From assembly GCA_963920575.1 (NCBI GenBank), contig OY986966.1:21523656-21587655 (forward strand): 64,000 nucleotides of DNA. Direction: 5' to 3'. Both the position numbers and the translations under genes were made by a program. A model generated the notes under the pieces. The model saw only the letters and a list, made by a program, of their open reading frames with translations. It ran no database searches and was not told the origin of the DNA. This document shows, piece after piece, positions 1-11,388 of this stretch. Each line of letters opens with the position of its first letter. The stretch's first letter is position 1. The stretch is from Narthecium ossifragum (Eukaryota; Streptophyta; Magnoliopsida; Dioscoreales; Nartheciaceae).

Positions 1-1107
1 AGACGTTCCTTAGCGTCTGAGGTCCTCGAGTTCCACCGTTTGGACCCGCCGAGGTTCAACGGCGGGAGTGGGGACCCGTCAGCGGCTGAGGAGTGGCTTG
101 ACGGAGTCACCAGTTTGCTCGACCTTCTGTTTGACGAGAGCGACCCCCTCCGGGTCAGGCTCGCGGCACTCCAGCTTGAGGGAGATGCCTGGGATTGGTG
201 GCTCACCGTTCAGGCCACCAGAGCAGGAGGAGAGCAGATGTCCTGGGAGGGCTTTCGTGCAGCTTTCCTCGATGCGTACTTCCCTTACAGTACGCGGGTG
301 GCGTTGGCTGAGGAGTACCTCAGTCTCACTCAGGGCTCTCTTACGGTGCAGCAGTATGCCACCACCTTCACACGCCTGGTCCGGTACGCTGGGCCAATGG
401 CAGCCGACCCCACCGCCCGAGCCCAGCACTTTGAGAGGGGGCTCCGTGAGGAGATCAGGAGGTTGATCACCGCGCGCCAGGCGACCACCTACTCAGCGGT
501 CTTGGGTGCTGCGTTGGCAGTGGAGCCTCGTTGCCAGGGGAGGCCGAGGACTATCCAGCCGGTACCAGCGACATGTGGGGGAGGAGGTGAGCAGTCCCAG
601 AGGTCTCATAGCCGTAGAGACCAGCACCGGAGGGCCGCGCACCCGCAACAGCAGCGTCAGCGGTATCGCCAGCAGCCGTACCCGCAGCAGTACCAGCAGC
701 AGCAGCCCTACCAGGGCGACCAGCTCCTTCTGACAGCAGGACCCACACAGCAGACTCCCTGGGAGGGAGGCCGAGGACAGCAGTCCGAGCGTGGGCCAGC
801 GCTGTGTTTCCACTGCCAGCAGCCGGGGCACTTCCGCAGGGACTGTCCGCGGCGGAGCTCGCAGGGTGCGGCACCGTCGGGAGGTCGAGGCGGAGAGTCC
901 TGGGCTGGGCATGGACAGAGAGGTGGAGCCGGGCGAAGCCGCAGCGGAGGCAGAGCCAGAGCGGATGGTGGGGGACATGTATTTGCCCTACCTGACCGCC
1001 CCTACGCAGACGAGGTGCCGCCGTCCTATCAGAGCTACCTGTCTCGGCAGCCACTTCCACTGACCGTAGCACCACCCGCCTCCAAAGGTACTTTTACCGC
1101 TTTGTAG
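1..1107 (+). pseudogene. gag of a Del/Tekay-like Ty3-gypsy retrotransposon (5' end outside window)
   Basis: Reading frame 1 is open from the window edge to a TAG at 1105-1107. It encodes a retrotransposon Gag (nucleocapsid precursor). The retrotrans_gag core runs over about residues 15-175 (W-rich 'GDAWDWW' motif and an 'AYFPYSTR' segment). A Gln/Arg-rich linker follows, then one CCHC zinc knuckle (CFHCQQPGHFRRDC, about residues 270-283) for RNA binding. It matches, at the protein level, the Gag of the minus-strand element at 9.5-11.2 kb in this window, including the DPPRF/NPPRF start. The frame stops just before the protease would begin ('KGTF' is shared with the other copy). What follows at 1108-1189 is only the extreme pol terminus, so protease, RT, RNase H and integrase have been deleted. 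The gag frame looks open and may still be translated. Confidence 0.85.
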
Positions 1108-1330
1108 TATCATGTTAGGCGTTGTTTTCGTTTCCGAGCCCTACCTTGATCGAATCTCGAGGACGAGATTTCTTTTAAGGGTTTTAGGATGTGAGGACCA
1201 GCCCCTCTTTGCATGTGGCTTGTGGTTGACCACAAGGACAATTTGGGAAATTGCGCCTTGTCGGTCGTTTCGCACCGCTTGTGTGTGCGCAGACCTTGCT
1301 TGGTACTCGTGTTTGTTTAGAAGGTTAGGT
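1108..1330 (+). mobile_element. pol terminus, polypurine tract and truncated 3' LTR of the gag-only element
   Basis: The stretch 1139-1189 reads as the conserved chromovirus pol end (LEDEISFKGF-like) and a purine-rich tract (AAGGGTTTTAGGA). It runs directly into an LTR start TGTGAGGACC at 1190. The LTR is followed for only about 140 bp, to about 1330, where an E-type repeat begins. The same junction occurs in reverse at 16986-17030. With the gag upstream, this shows a deletion that removed most of pol from one copy. Whether the element still moves with help from full copies cannot be told, because its 5' LTR lies outside the window. Confidence 0.75.
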
Positions 1331-2749
1331 TGAAATTAAACTAAACTTATACTAAAAGATTTATGAATATGAGAGAAAGGACCACATGATTCTTAATCAG
1401 TAACTAAGGATCTACCAAGTTTTCCTAAGATCAGGGCATGCAAACACGATGAGTGGCTTCCTAATAATTGATAAGTGAATGGCTAGTTCTCCTTATCACT
1501 CAACAAGTTCTGTTTAGGATTCCTTGTCGGCAAGAACAATTATCTAATTATCAGTGACCGAATGATTAGTTATGTTCACTGCTAATGAACCCTCTTATTA
1601 GGATGAATTCATCGCAAATAATAACATGGATATGGATTTAGGTGTACGATTGAGATGACTTCACATCTCGATGGCCGAAACTACAAAGGTAAGATGTATG
1701 AAGGATTAGAGATGGAACGTAGTGGGACTAGCACTACTATAGTGGGACTAGCACTATACAATCCCTAATCACAAAGAAGATTTCATCCGAGATATCATGG
1801 GACTAGCATGATCCTCTTATTTGGATGAATCCAATCCAAGCCGTAGCATACACAAGCTCTAGAATCAAGTGCAAACAAGAACAATCCATACATCCATCAA
1901 GAAATCAACACCAAGGTATGAAGAGGATAGGACGCAATCCAAATAAACTAAACAAAAGTGTATACAAGCCCTAAATCTAAGAAATCCTTAGTAAAAACCC
2001 TAGTTACATTATAAGAATCCCATGGTTAGGGTTTTAGCTACTCATCTTTAGGGGTCGATCCATCGGTGGAAGTTGATGATCTCCTCCCGCCATGGATCTC
2101 CTCCAAAGAATCGCCGAAGAAACGTGTGGAAAAAGATAGGAAAACTCTCTCTAAAAACGTCTGGAAAAAGCCCCCCTAAAAATCCCTAAACAATGACTAC
2201 TTATAGCCCAGGAAACAACCTCCCACGGATTAGATCTGAGCCGTTGATTTTTTACTCTGGCCGAGTCGGATCGATCGGTCTTTGGAGTAGGATCGATCCA
2301 ACTTCTTCAATTACTGGTGATGCCCCGAGAGGGATCGATCGGACCTATCGAGTTCGATCGATCGTTCACATGTTGTTACGCTACGCCCCGAGGAGGATCG
2401 ATCGTACCTGTGGAGTCCGATCGATCGTGCCATTATTGTTACGCTACATCCCGTGCTGGATCGATCCGTCTCATCGAGCTCGATCGATCCGTCTCATCGA
2501 GCTCGATCGATCCTCGTGCTTGCTCTTTATCCCCCGTGCTGGTTGAGTCGGATCGATCGCTCCTGTTTAGTCCGATCGATCTAACTTGCCAAAATCGGCA
2601 GAATACCCTTGTTTTAGCTCCAAAGTTGATCTAACTCGTAGCATGGTCTGTTATACCTGAAATGGGATAAAAGTAGTCAGTACAGCATTACTCGGGGCCC
2701 AACAATGCCAAATTACAAGGATGTTTCATGCACTTTTCAAGTCTTATCA
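1331..2749 (-). mobile_element. E-type LTR-like repeat, copy 1 (about 1.42 kb)
   Basis: Read on the minus strand it starts TGATAAGACTTGAAAAGTGC (from 2749), passes through a GATCGATC-rich segment, then a 'Gly-like' leader with many short direct repeats, and ends near 1331. It aligns by eye along its length with 17035-17669 plus 22880-23657, and with 23658-24825 plus 28057-28378. No protein-coding region is evident. The TGATAAGACTTG start, the length and the lack of an internal region suggest a solo LTR. I could not find a matching TSD for this copy, so the left boundary is approximate. Confidence 0.6.
2265..2580. repeat. GATCGATC palindrome cluster in E copy 1
   Basis: More than ten copies of the palindromic core ATCGATC or GATCGATC lie within about 315 bp, spaced roughly 20-40 bp apart (for example at 2268-2275, 2290-2297, 2333-2340, 2355-2362 and 2397-2404). 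They are flanked by short variable words such as CTGTGGAGTC and CATCGAGCTC. One unit at 2457-2490 is directly repeated. This is far above chance for an 8-mer. Confidence 0.85.
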
Positions 2750-3550
2750 ATGACTAGTTTTTTTTCCAATTTTAGCAGTTTGATTAATAGTTTGATTGGG
2801 ATTAGTTGATATCCTTAAGCAGCTAGAGTTCATCTGTAAGTAGTTCTCTCCTTACTTTATAAAAAGGAGATTATGGCTTGTAATTTAGGAGAGTTTTTTA
2901 TTAATGAGATTTTGAGTAGTTTTCTCCTCTTGAGAATTCTGGTTTTCTCTCCCACAAGAGGACGGTCGTCTCTCCCGTCGAGAGGATGTATCTTTCACGC
3001 TCAGCCTGTGCCAAATCCCTACCTCTGGCGTGCAAGGGCTCCTCCTTCCCCTCCGATCGTCGACGTCGCTGCCTCTCTCCTCAAAATGGGTCGTGCCGCC
3101 GGTCGTGGTTGCCGCCACCGTCGCCAGGCTCGGCGCTGGTCACGAGCCTCTCTCTCTCCTCCGGTCGCTTGGCTCCCTCTCTCCCCTGATCGGATCGTGT
3201 CGCGCCGCGGTCTCTCTCTCTCTCTCAGGAACGTGATCGTGGTCGACGCCCTAGCGAGAGAAAGGCCCTTATATATGATCGGGTAAGATTAGATCACGGC
3301 CGTCCGATCAGCCAGATCTAATCATAGCCGCTCAAATCCCAATCTAATTTAGATTCTCCAATATAGGGTACTCCTAATGGTCTAATCAGGCATACACCAT
3401 TACAAGGTCGTGTGTGCACTACATGTGTGAAACCAACTCCGCCAAATTACATCTGGAGCCGCAACAATCAAAGAGATCTCGAAGCAAGGCCAATCGAGCC
3501 AGACCCTCGACCTACGTGGTCGGACCGGGTTGGAGATACGAGTCCTCACA
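2750..3550 (-). mobile_element. fragment of a Del-like LTR (subfamily G) plus unassigned flank
   Basis: The right edge, ...GAGTCCTCACA at 3550, is the inverse of the LTR start TGTGAGGACTC. The next about 300 bp on the minus strand match the plus-strand LTR at 14069-14588 (GGCGGAGTTGGTTTCACAC and following bases). A TATA-like ATATATAAGG lies at about 3269-3278. The part 2750-3050 does not match other LTRs here and has its own TATA-like tataaaaagg on the plus strand near 2857; I cannot assign it. ORFs in this stretch look like GC-rich noise. Confidence 0.5.
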
Positions 3551-4036
3551 TGGGCTATCAAAGGAAAGATACAAAGAAATTTAGTATGAAAACACAAAAG
3601 TGAACAAGGAAAATAAATCCACAGAAGAGCTGTAGCATCGAACCATATTGAAAAATGAGAGAAAGATCACAGCAATAGTGCTGAGAAAATGACAGAAAGA
3701 TTGATGTGGTCTATTAGATTTGGATCAAGAGAAAGATACAAAGAAAGCACGTGAAATAACAAAGGTAGTAATCAACAATGATTACCAAAATTTGGATCAA
3801 GATCGTGAAAGATACAGAGAAGGCCCGCATCAACAGAAGACCCAAAAAAAAATGAAACAAATCCATAGATCCAAGAACATACAACCTCTCGTTACATGGA
3901 GAGGGCTCAAGTAAAGAAGAAAATCCATAGATCCAAGCACATACATCCAAAAAATGAAACAAATCCATAGATCCAAGCTTCAATAGTGTAAAACCTGAGC
4001 AGATCCGGCCGATAGATCACCGATGGTGGAGAGAGA
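3551..4036. other. A-rich non-coding stretch with short direct repeats
   Basis: No gene is visible. Short words recur: ATCCATAGATCCAAG at about 3867, 3926 and 3964; GGATCAAGA with AAAGATAC at about 3721 and 3797. It looks like decayed repeat sequence between LTR fragment G and the tandem repeat that follows. Confidence 0.5.
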
Positions 4037-4325
4037 AACAACACGCCGGAGATAGACACCAACAGAGAGGAGATGGTGAGGAGAACCCCCAGATATCGCC
4101 GCCAATGGAGAGGAGAAGGGGAGCATAAACACCAGAGAGAGCCGATGGAGAGGAGATGGTGAGGAGAAACCCCGGAGATCATCGCCAACGGAGAGGAGAC
4201 GATGAGGAGAAACACCGGAGAGAGCCGATGGAGAGGAGATGGCCTGCTCATCGAAGAGGAGATGGTGAGGAGAAACCCCAATGAAGAGAAACCCCGAAGA
4301 GAGCCGATGGAGAGGAGATGAGGGG
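4037..4325. repeat. degenerate tandem repeat (GAGAGCCGATGGAGAGGAGATGGTGAGG type)
   Basis: Units of about 55-70 bp built from GAGAGAGCCGATGGAGAGGAG and ATGGTGAGGAGAAACCCC recur about five times between 4050 and 4320, with variable spacing. On the minus strand this gives a Leu/Ser-rich spurious ORF. No gene is called. Confidence 0.7.
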
Positions 4326-4339
4326 GGTGACCTCTAACC

Positions 4340-4920
4340 CTAGCCCGATGTTTTCGAAGTCTCGGAACTAGTATCGCGAGTGGGGGGACTGGTTCGGCAT
4401 TAACTGAATTGCCTCCCACTTCACTCGGCCGACTCTAGCTCTTTTTTTGTCATGGTCAAATGGATGACTGAAGCTCTTTTTCAGGAGTCCAGTGCCTCCA
4501 CTCCATTGGGTTGATGGCCCAACCAAACAACCTAAAGTGGAGGAAGTGCTGCTAGTCCACCCACCCCACCATCCACTCCTGGCAACTAAACACCCCCTTA
4601 TCCACACCAAGCTCTATCCCTGTGTTTATTCTGGTTTGGATGCCCCAACATTACCGCCGATTCTAAATACACCAAGGTTTTACTAGATACACACATGTGT
4701 TTAAAAAGCCCAAATCGTCCAACCCGGTACGGGTCCGGCCCCCAGGCCGGCTAGCGTCATAGCCCGGTCCGGCCGGGGTGTTGGGCCTACTGGACCGGGC
4801 TGATCCGGGTTCAGGGCTAGACCAGGACCCTTTGGTCAAAAACCCGACCCGGCCCGGGTTTTAAAGAAAAGGCTTACCCGGGGGGGTTGGGGCAGTGTCA
4901 AGTGGGGTGCGAGAAGCAAT
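4340..4920. mobile_element. decayed MITE-like and low-complexity repeats
   Basis: The part 4500-4600 holds TTTGGTTG-type terminal words (ACCAAACAACC, CAACTAAACACCCCC) typical of plant MITE ends. The part 4715-4890 is dominated by CCCGGCCCGGG and CCGGTCCGG words, like other proline-codon-rich MITE interiors. No intact inverted-repeat pair or TSD could be fixed. Confidence 0.35.
4605..4692. repeat. about 88-bp direct repeat, left copy
   Basis: The sequence from TATCCCTGTGTTTATTCTGG to about CACCAAGGTTTTAC is found again, almost unchanged and in the same orientation, at 13986-14068. The two copies bracket the IF3-like gene fragment and element A. Confidence 0.8.
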
Positions 4921-5067
4921 TTGCATTTGATGAACCCACAAATTAACAAATTTGATGCATCTCCAGCATTCATGGTAGCAATAGCATTATCAATCAACCC
5001 GACAACCAATCACCAATCCACGCCAGCCGAAATCCAAATCAATCTTAAACAGGACTAATAAACTCAC

Positions 5068-5259
5068 CTTCGTCCCTCACGAGACGAACAATAGGGGCGG
5101 TGATGGCCGCGTTCAGCCGAGGCTCACCCGAGTCCGCGCTCGACTTCGGCTTCGCCTGCAACCAATTTCACCAACACTCTCGAAACCCAAGAAACTAAAA
5201 CCAAACTTTTAGACCTAAAGAACAAAGATCCTACTTGAACGGGAGCAATGAAGCATCTC
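5068..5259 (-). pseudogene. IF3-like mitochondrial initiation factor: exon 2 and the 3' part of exon 1
   Basis: On the minus strand, the 3' part of exon 1 (5259-5235) ends CAA|GTAGG. A 79-nt intron (5234-5156, ends TTGCAG) follows. Exon 2 is 5155-5068 (88 nt), with donor GTGAGTT. The join is in frame and exon 2 reads PRLNAAITAPIVRLVRDEG at its end. This resembles the start of the IF3 N-terminal domain (LNEEI-x-A-x-x-VRLV-x-x-x-G pattern). In the family this protein binds the small ribosomal subunit in initiation; with a transit peptide it would act in the organelle. The first part of exon 1 lies 8.5 kb away at 13772-13865, split off by element A. Later exons are not seen; they could lie beyond the left edge, or the gene could be truncated. 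Confidence 0.6.
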
Positions 5260-6092
5260 TGTCACACCCCGACCCAGAAAACCCATCCAGGACGGGGCGT
5301 GAGGGTTCCTATCACTATTCATCTTCAATCGGCGCGGTACAAAGCGGAAAAGACGGATAATTTAAATAATTGTATTCCAGAGGCGAACAGATTCAATTAT
5401 AATATATCATCAAGTTGTACAGTTCAGATTTAATACAGAAGCTCCCAAGAGACAGATTTATACAAAATTCCAAAGGTTCTCAAAATGTTTACAACAACAT
5501 ATATATATCAAAAAAGTACAACAGATCATCCTCCAGCAACCTCAAGCGCCCCTGGATGTACTCGCGCCGCCCAAGCCCGATCATGCCGGGTCCAGAGAAG
5601 AAGAACTGCAGCCTGCACCTGCAAACGCAGCCCGGGTAGGAGTGAGCGATAAGCTCAGTACGGTTCTACTCTACGGCACACTGAAAGGAGGAAAACAACA
5701 ACAGTGTTGTCTCCCAGCTCAAGCCTAACGGATGCCACGGGTCCCACAACCCTGTCGACTCCCCAAGGGATCCTACTCTTCTCAACCGACCACGCTGGGA
5801 ACGTCAACCAACACGCTGGAAGGAGAAGGACAAGAACCAGAAGGATCACCTCTACCCAGCAAGAAACCACTGCTTGGGGACCAAGTCAGGGACGTCGACA
5901 CCCATCCTTAGCACTTGGCCTTGGAAGACAACACGACCTCTAAACCTCAATCACTGATTCAAGTCAACTATCGCAATCCTCAATCACAAGAGATTCAGAT
6001 GATCCAAGATCACACCCTACTCCTGACTACCCAGCCACGGCCCTAAGGCTAGATCCGAGCTACCCGAGAGCCTCGGATCGGCGACCCAAACC
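5260..6092 (-). repeat. 3' LTR remnant of element A
   Basis: It is nearly identical to 11389-12221 of the 5' LTR, from the terminal TGTCACACCCCG (the inverse of ...GGGGTGTGACA) to GCGACCCAAACC. Similarity ends abruptly at 6092, where pol sequence begins. Confidence 0.9.
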
Positions 6093-6188
6093 TGGATGAA
6101 AGCCTGGTCCTCAACTGGATGAAAGCCTGCTCACAAGCCTCGTCCCAAACAAATGGGACCGCCTTCTGTGTCAACCTGGTCAGCGGCC
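6093..6188 (-). pseudogene. pol remnant of element A, distal piece
   Basis: The minus strand reads PLTRLTQKAVPFVWDEACEQ and following residues, the region just after RT (start of the RNase H connection) in Ty3-gypsy Pol. It is the direct continuation of the frame ending at 8628 once the solo LTR and one copy of CTGCA are removed. A 14-bp word (TGGATGAAAGCCTG) is duplicated at 6093 and 6117, at the deletion edge. Confidence 0.85.
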
Positions 6189-7384
6189 CTGCATGTCGCG
6201 CCCCGGCCCAGGAGACCCATCCCAGACCGGGACACGAGGGGGAAACATACATCTACGGACAACCAACAGCGGAGACAGAAACAATAAAATAAAGGACGGA
6301 AGAAAAGTTAACAATAACTATAACGGAACGTTAAATACAACAGAGTTACACAAATATTTACAACTTTTGCAATATAACAAAAAGAAATTGCATCTTCAGA
6401 GGTCTCCGCAAAAGCACAGATAAAGCCATCCTTGCCCTCAGACATGGTCGGCTGGCGACGCGCTATCGCAAGACGAACACCGGTGGCCCGCAGGGGAAGC
6501 GCTGGTACCTGCACCTGCAAGCAAACGGTCCAAGTAGGAATGAGCCAAAGCTCAGCAGGGTTCTACTCTACGACTCTCACAAGGGAAGGCGACACCAACC
6601 GTACTAACTCTATGCCAAGTGCTGAGGCTTGCCAAGGATTCCATAAATCCCGTCAATAACCCGAGGGGCACCTGTCCGAAGTACGTCCTCCGACGGCCAT
6701 AGTTCAGGGGTGGGCTGACTCCGACATTCCCTGACACCGGGTGGACAACGACGCTACCAGTAGGACACCCCTCTCCAAGCGGGATCTCCAAGCTTGTCGG
6801 ACATCCGAGGTTACGACAACCATCTCCCAGCACTCCAAGCATAGAGCCAATACGTCCCTAAACTCCAGCTCAAAGGTTAAGTCTAACCCGGGACTCACCC
6901 GTCCCAACGTTATCCCCTCAAGGTCCTCACCCAAGCCGACCTCTCCCGTCTCAACAGGGAGGACCCCCAACCCAGGTAGGACAACCCTAAACGGGGTAAC
7001 GTTAACCACAACTTAGCCTTTGATCCTGGAGTCCTAGGGACAACCCCAACCCCCACGAACAACCTATCATGCCTATCATGCACAAAGCAATAAACAATAC
7101 AATAAAGAAAGCAGTAAGCAAGCATCAAGCAGGGGCATACCTTCGGCCCATTTATACTAAACACTCCCGAGGGTCATGACTCCCTCAGTTCACCACAAAG
7201 CAGTAACAGAAGCATACATATAATTGTAAGAAGTAAGGGCATACATTCAGCAGTTAACAACTATACAACTAAGCAAGTCAGAAAGCCAGACACAAAACCA
7301 ACGTAGCAAGCCCCGCGGGCAAAACCGCTAAGATCACATGTATACGGAGCCCCGCGGGCAAAACCGCCTCAAACAGGCAAACAT

Positions 7385-7720
7385 GCACAGCTCGGATCGA
7401 TCCAACCAGCACTTGGATCGATCCAACTAGCCTTGGATCGATCCAAGTCACCCTTGGATCGATCCGGCTAGGGGAAAAGCGAAGATAAAACCCATCGCCG
7501 ATCGATCTGGCTAGCCTCGGATCGATCCAACACACAGTTGGATCGATCTGGCTAGTCAAACTCACAGCCATCGTTCAGGGGGCCTCGGATCGATCCGAAC
7601 TTGCATCAGGATTGATCCGACTTCCCCCCCTGAAGACAAACCAACAAGAGTGCGGTTTCGATCGATCCGACACCCACTCGGATCGATCCGACAAGCAGCA
7701 CCGATCGATCCCGCTCGACC
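7385..7720. repeat. GATCGATCC palindrome cluster 1 of the solo LTR
   Basis: About a dozen ATCGATCC or ATCGATCT cores lie between 7393 and 7712, usually preceded by TTGG or CTCGG and followed by a few variable bases (for example 7393, 7413, 7435, 7456 and 7499). Spacing is about 20-40 bp. Confidence 0.85.
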
Positions 7721-8282
7721 AAAGGTCGCTCCGAGCAGAGCATCTGGCCAGCGTCGACGGCGCCCTTGGCCGGAAAAACAACACCAATCCTCACCAAACT
7801 TGGTGGGCTGGTAGCCAAGAAAAAGGGAAGCTACTCAAGGCCTCCAAAACCGGGAAAAACACCAACGAGAAGAGGAAAACCGATGAAGACCAAAACCGGA
7901 TTCAAGCCACCCAACCATGCCGGAGTCTAAAGTAGGAACCCTACCTCTACAGCGCAGCTTCAACCCACAAAACCGAGCCTCGGATCTTCCTCACGCCGCT
8001 GCGGTCCCGACGAGCCTCCAAGCTCCAGAAACGGCAGCCGGAGGAGGGAGAACGGCGGCGAGGAAGGTTCAGCCGGCACAGGGGAAAAACAGAGCTCACG
8101 CGCGGGAGAAGGGAGAGGAAGGGAAAGAGGAAGGGAAGGAGAGGGGAAGGAGGATGACACCCGGGGAAAGGAGGAGAAGGGGAGGGGGGAAAACCAAGTC
8201 TTCCCTCCCTTGACAGGGGAGGTGATGGCCGCCCAGGCCGTCCCGTCGAACTCCACCGACAGAGACTCGCTCGAGAGGGGTG

Positions 8283-8415
8283 AGATCGATCCGCACCGGC
8301 TTGTCGGATCGATCCGGCTAGCAAGGCTAGATCGATCCGCCCAAGGGGTGCGATCGATCCAACTTCATGGCGCTGAACGATCGATCCTCCTGGCCAGGAA
8401 GGATCGATCTCTCTA
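8283..8415. repeat. GATCGATCC palindrome cluster 2 of the solo LTR
   Basis: About seven GATCGATC-type cores lie in 130 bp (about 8284, 8309, 8330, 8351, 8380 and 8401). They are nearer the LTR start than cluster 1. Confidence 0.8.
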
Positions 8416-8627
8416 CGCAGGAAGCTAGACTTGGGTTAAAACCTAAACCCAAGCCCGGATCTTTCAATCCCGGGTCCACCTAGCCATTCTACTCAAACAC
8501 AAACACCAACACAAGGTCTGTCTGTGCACAAGCGGGTGTGAAACAAACCAACAAGGCGCAATTTACCAAATTGCCCTTGCGTTTAACGACGAACCACAGG
8601 AATAGAGGAACGGGTCCTCACACTGCA

Positions 8628-9500
8628 ACCCTGGAGAAGTCCCGCACGAACCTCCGGTAGTAACCCGCCAAGCCAAGGAAACTGCGGACCTCGAACACTG
8701 TCGCCGGTCTCTGCCACCGTAGCACTACCTCGATCTTGGCTGGATGAACTGAAATACCTGCCGCTGACACCACGTGCCCCAGAAACTGCACCTCAGGAAG
8801 CCAGAACTCACATTTGGAGGCTTTGGCATATAGCCTATGCCCCCTCAACAACTACAACACTGTCCTCAGATGCTGCCCGTGCTCCTCCGCGGTACGTGAG
8901 TAGACTAGGATGTCATCGACGAAGACCACCACGAACTGATCTAAGTACGGTCGGAAGACCCTCTGCATCAGATCCATGAATGCGGCTGGTGCGTTCGTCA
9001 AGCCGAACGACATCACCGTGAACTCGTACAACCCGTACCTCGTACGGAAAGCCGTCTTCGGGATGTCGCAATCCCGAATCCGCAACTGGTGATAGCCGGT
9101 ACGGAGATCGATCTTCGAAAAGACCGAAGAGCCTCGGAGCTGGTCGAACAAGTCATCGATCCTCGGCATCGGATACTTGTTCTTCACCGTCACCCTGTTC
9201 AGCTTCCTATAATCAATGCAAAGACGAAGCGTACCGTCCTTCTTCTTTGCGAACAATACAGGAGCTGCCCAAGGCGACGTGCTGGGACGGATGAAACCTC
9301 TGCCGATCAACCCGTCCAGCTGGACCCTCAGCTCCCTCTGCTCTGCTGGTGCCATTCTGAAAGCTGGCAGAGAGATCGGCCCGGTACCCGATACAAGATC
9401 TATCTGAAAGTCTACTCCTCTGGAAGGAGGAAGGCGCGCCAGTAAAGCTGCCCTCTCGACTGCCCTCTGCAGCGAACAAGGAAAGGCGCGCCAGTAAAGC
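8628..9500 (-). pseudogene. reverse transcriptase of element A (frameshifted, with a stop)
   Basis: The minus-strand frame from about 9440 to 8628 encodes a Ty3-gypsy [15 protein letters not shown] entry, YRKLN motif, the catalytic FVDD box (usually YVDD or FVDD) followed by ILVYS, then FLGHVVS and [12 protein letters not shown] copies element RNA into cDNA. A TAG at 8849-8851 interrupts it just after the catalytic region. Upstream it is out of frame with gag-protease, and a 20-bp word (AAGGCGCGCCAGTAAAGCTG) is duplicated around 9431 and 9484, at the frame shift. The protease-RT linker is shortened. It continues into 6093-6188 beyond the solo LTR. Not functional. Confidence 0.9.
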
Positions 9501-11186
9501 TGACAGCTGGTCCTCGCGCCTGGGAAGACAAGCACACAAGAGGGAATCGGCCGACTGGTGATCCCCCAACAGAACGAAATGAGCACCGTCAGGTGTCCAA
9601 GCAGTCACCCTACGACGGCCACAGTCGATGACGACTCGGTATGAAGTCAGCCAATCCATACCGAGAATCACGTCGAACCCGACCATGTCTAGCACCCGAA
9701 GGTCTAGAAAGACACGGAGGCCCCCAACCTCCAACTCGCAGGAACGGCAGATCAGCTCGACACGAGCCCCTCCACCGACGGGTGTGTCTAAGTGTAGTGT
9801 GACTCCAAGTGGCTCAGTCTCTAGCCCTAGCGATGCCACACAGTCGCTAGCTACAAAGGAATGAGACGCCCCAGAATCTATCAGAACATCTACAAATGAA
9901 CTGAAAAGCTGGAAGGTACCTCTGAGAACAGGAGGGTCAACTGGAGCTGGTGGAAGTGCGAGAGCATGCTGGGGTGGCGGGTACTGGTAAGGCTGAAAGG
10001 GTGGCTGAACAAAGTCTGGGTACTCACGGTCTGGAAGTGCGTACACTCCCCCTCTGGGTCCGCCTCGACCTCCGCCGCGACCTCTGCCTCTCCCGGCTCC
10101 TGGTGTCCGCCAACCTCCGCCTGCTCCGCCACGAGCGAACTGTGCCCTCAGCGTCGGACAGTCTCGGCGAAAGTGCCCGGTCTGCCGGCACTCGAAGCAC
10201 ACAGGAGGACCAAGCGCTAGCTGCTGGCTCTGGCCTCCTCCGGACATCTGCCCCTGAGGCCTAGCCGGAAGAAGTGGCTGGCCTCCCTGCCTGGGCTGCT
10301 GCTGGTACTGGGGTGGGTGACGCTGGTACGGCTGCTGGCGCCGTGGGTACCTCTGACGTGGCCTCCACGAACCCTCTCTGCCCTGAGCTGCTCTCTCTGG
10401 CTGTCCTCCACCACTGGTGCTCGTAGACGACGCAGGCTGGACTGCCCTGGGCCCCGGCTCCTGCAACTGAGCCTCAACTGCCAAGGCACAGTCCAACACC
10501 TCTGCGTACGTGCTAGAGCGCTGAGCCGCGATCAGATGCCTGAGCTCGGGCCTAAGCCCCCACTGAAACTGCTCAGCTCTGGCAAGAGGGTCCGCCGACA
10601 CCGCACCGGCGAATCTGGCAAGTCTGGTGAACCTAGCAACGTACTGCACTACCGACTGAGTACCCTGAGAAAGGGTCTGGTACTCACGGACAAGGGCCGA
10701 GCGCGCACTGCGGGGAAAGTACGCGCCGAGAAACGAAGAACGAAACACGGCCCACGATGGGTCACTCCCGTCCCTGGTGGCCTGGAAAGAGCGCCACCAG
10801 TCCAAAGCGTCCCCGTCGAGCTGGAATGCGGCAAGTCTGACCCGAACTCGGTCAACCTGGACGAAAAGAGTGTCAAGGACACGATTGACTCCCTCTAGCC
10901 AGTCGTCCCCCACCGCTGGGTCGCCTCCAGTACCGCTGAACCTAGGAGGGTTCAGCCTCTGGAAGTCGACCACCGCTGTCGCAACAGCACGCTGGTCGAG
11001 TGGAGGAGAGACCTCCTCGGCGATGAACGAAGCATCCTCCTCCACCACGACCTCAATCCTCGGCTCTGGCTCTCGTGCAGGTACACGGGGCACGGCTGTG
11101 TTGGTCCCTAAGGCCCGTCGGGCAGCGCGCTGGTCGCGCGCGGTACCCTGACCCAACACTGGACATCTAGCCCGGCTCCCTGGCAT
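9490..11186 (-). CDS. gag-protease of element A
   Basis: This is one open frame on the minus strand; I prefer the ATG at 11186 (MPGSRAR) over the upstream in-frame ATG at 11267, whose extra residues are hydrophobic and non-conserved. The Gag core (NPPRFSG...DALDWW) is at about residues 70-230. A Gln/Gly/Arg-rich linker and a CCHC knuckle ([14 protein letters not shown]) follow near residue 330. Next comes an aspartic protease with the catalytic DSGASHSF triad motif and DVILGMDWL. The reading frame runs on to 9213, but past about 9490 it is out of frame with RT and no longer family-like. The products would be the particle shell and the polyprotein protease. Confidence 0.85.
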
Positions 11187-11373
11187 CTGCACGTTCAACA
11201 GAGACGACAAGTGTTCACCCGTAAGAAACAAAACACAACAGCAATCATTAAAGGAAAAGCATAACACACATGAGCACAGTCAAGCACACAGGGATGCTCT
11301 ACTCCTAGAACTATCCCAAACCGCGCTCAAATCTCAACCGCAAGCCTAATCCTATCCCTGGGACCTACAGCCT

Positions 11374-11387
11374 GCTCTGATACCAAG
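11374..11387 (-). other. primer-binding site of element A
   Basis: The minus strand reads ACTTGGTATCAGAGC just inside the 5' LTR end. TGGTATCAGAGC is complementary to the 3' end of the plant initiator-Met tRNA, the usual primer of Del/Tekay elements. It fixes the element's orientation and the LTR edge at 11389. Confidence 0.85.
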
Positions 11388-11388
11388 T

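Larger units (their letters stand above)
6194..8622 (-). mobile_element. solo LTR (Del-like, 2429 bp) inserted in pol of element A
   Basis: It begins TGTCGCGCCCCGG on the plus strand and ends ...GGTCCTCACA. On the minus strand this is TGTGAGGACC...GCGCGACA, with TG/CA ends. A perfect 5-bp TSD CTGCA flanks it (6189-6193 and 8623-8627). The disrupted pol frame matches on both sides. No internal region is present, so it is the product of LTR-LTR recombination. It carries two GATCGATC clusters (7385-7720 and 8283-8415) separated by a purine-rich segment (8040-8215). Confidence 0.93.
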
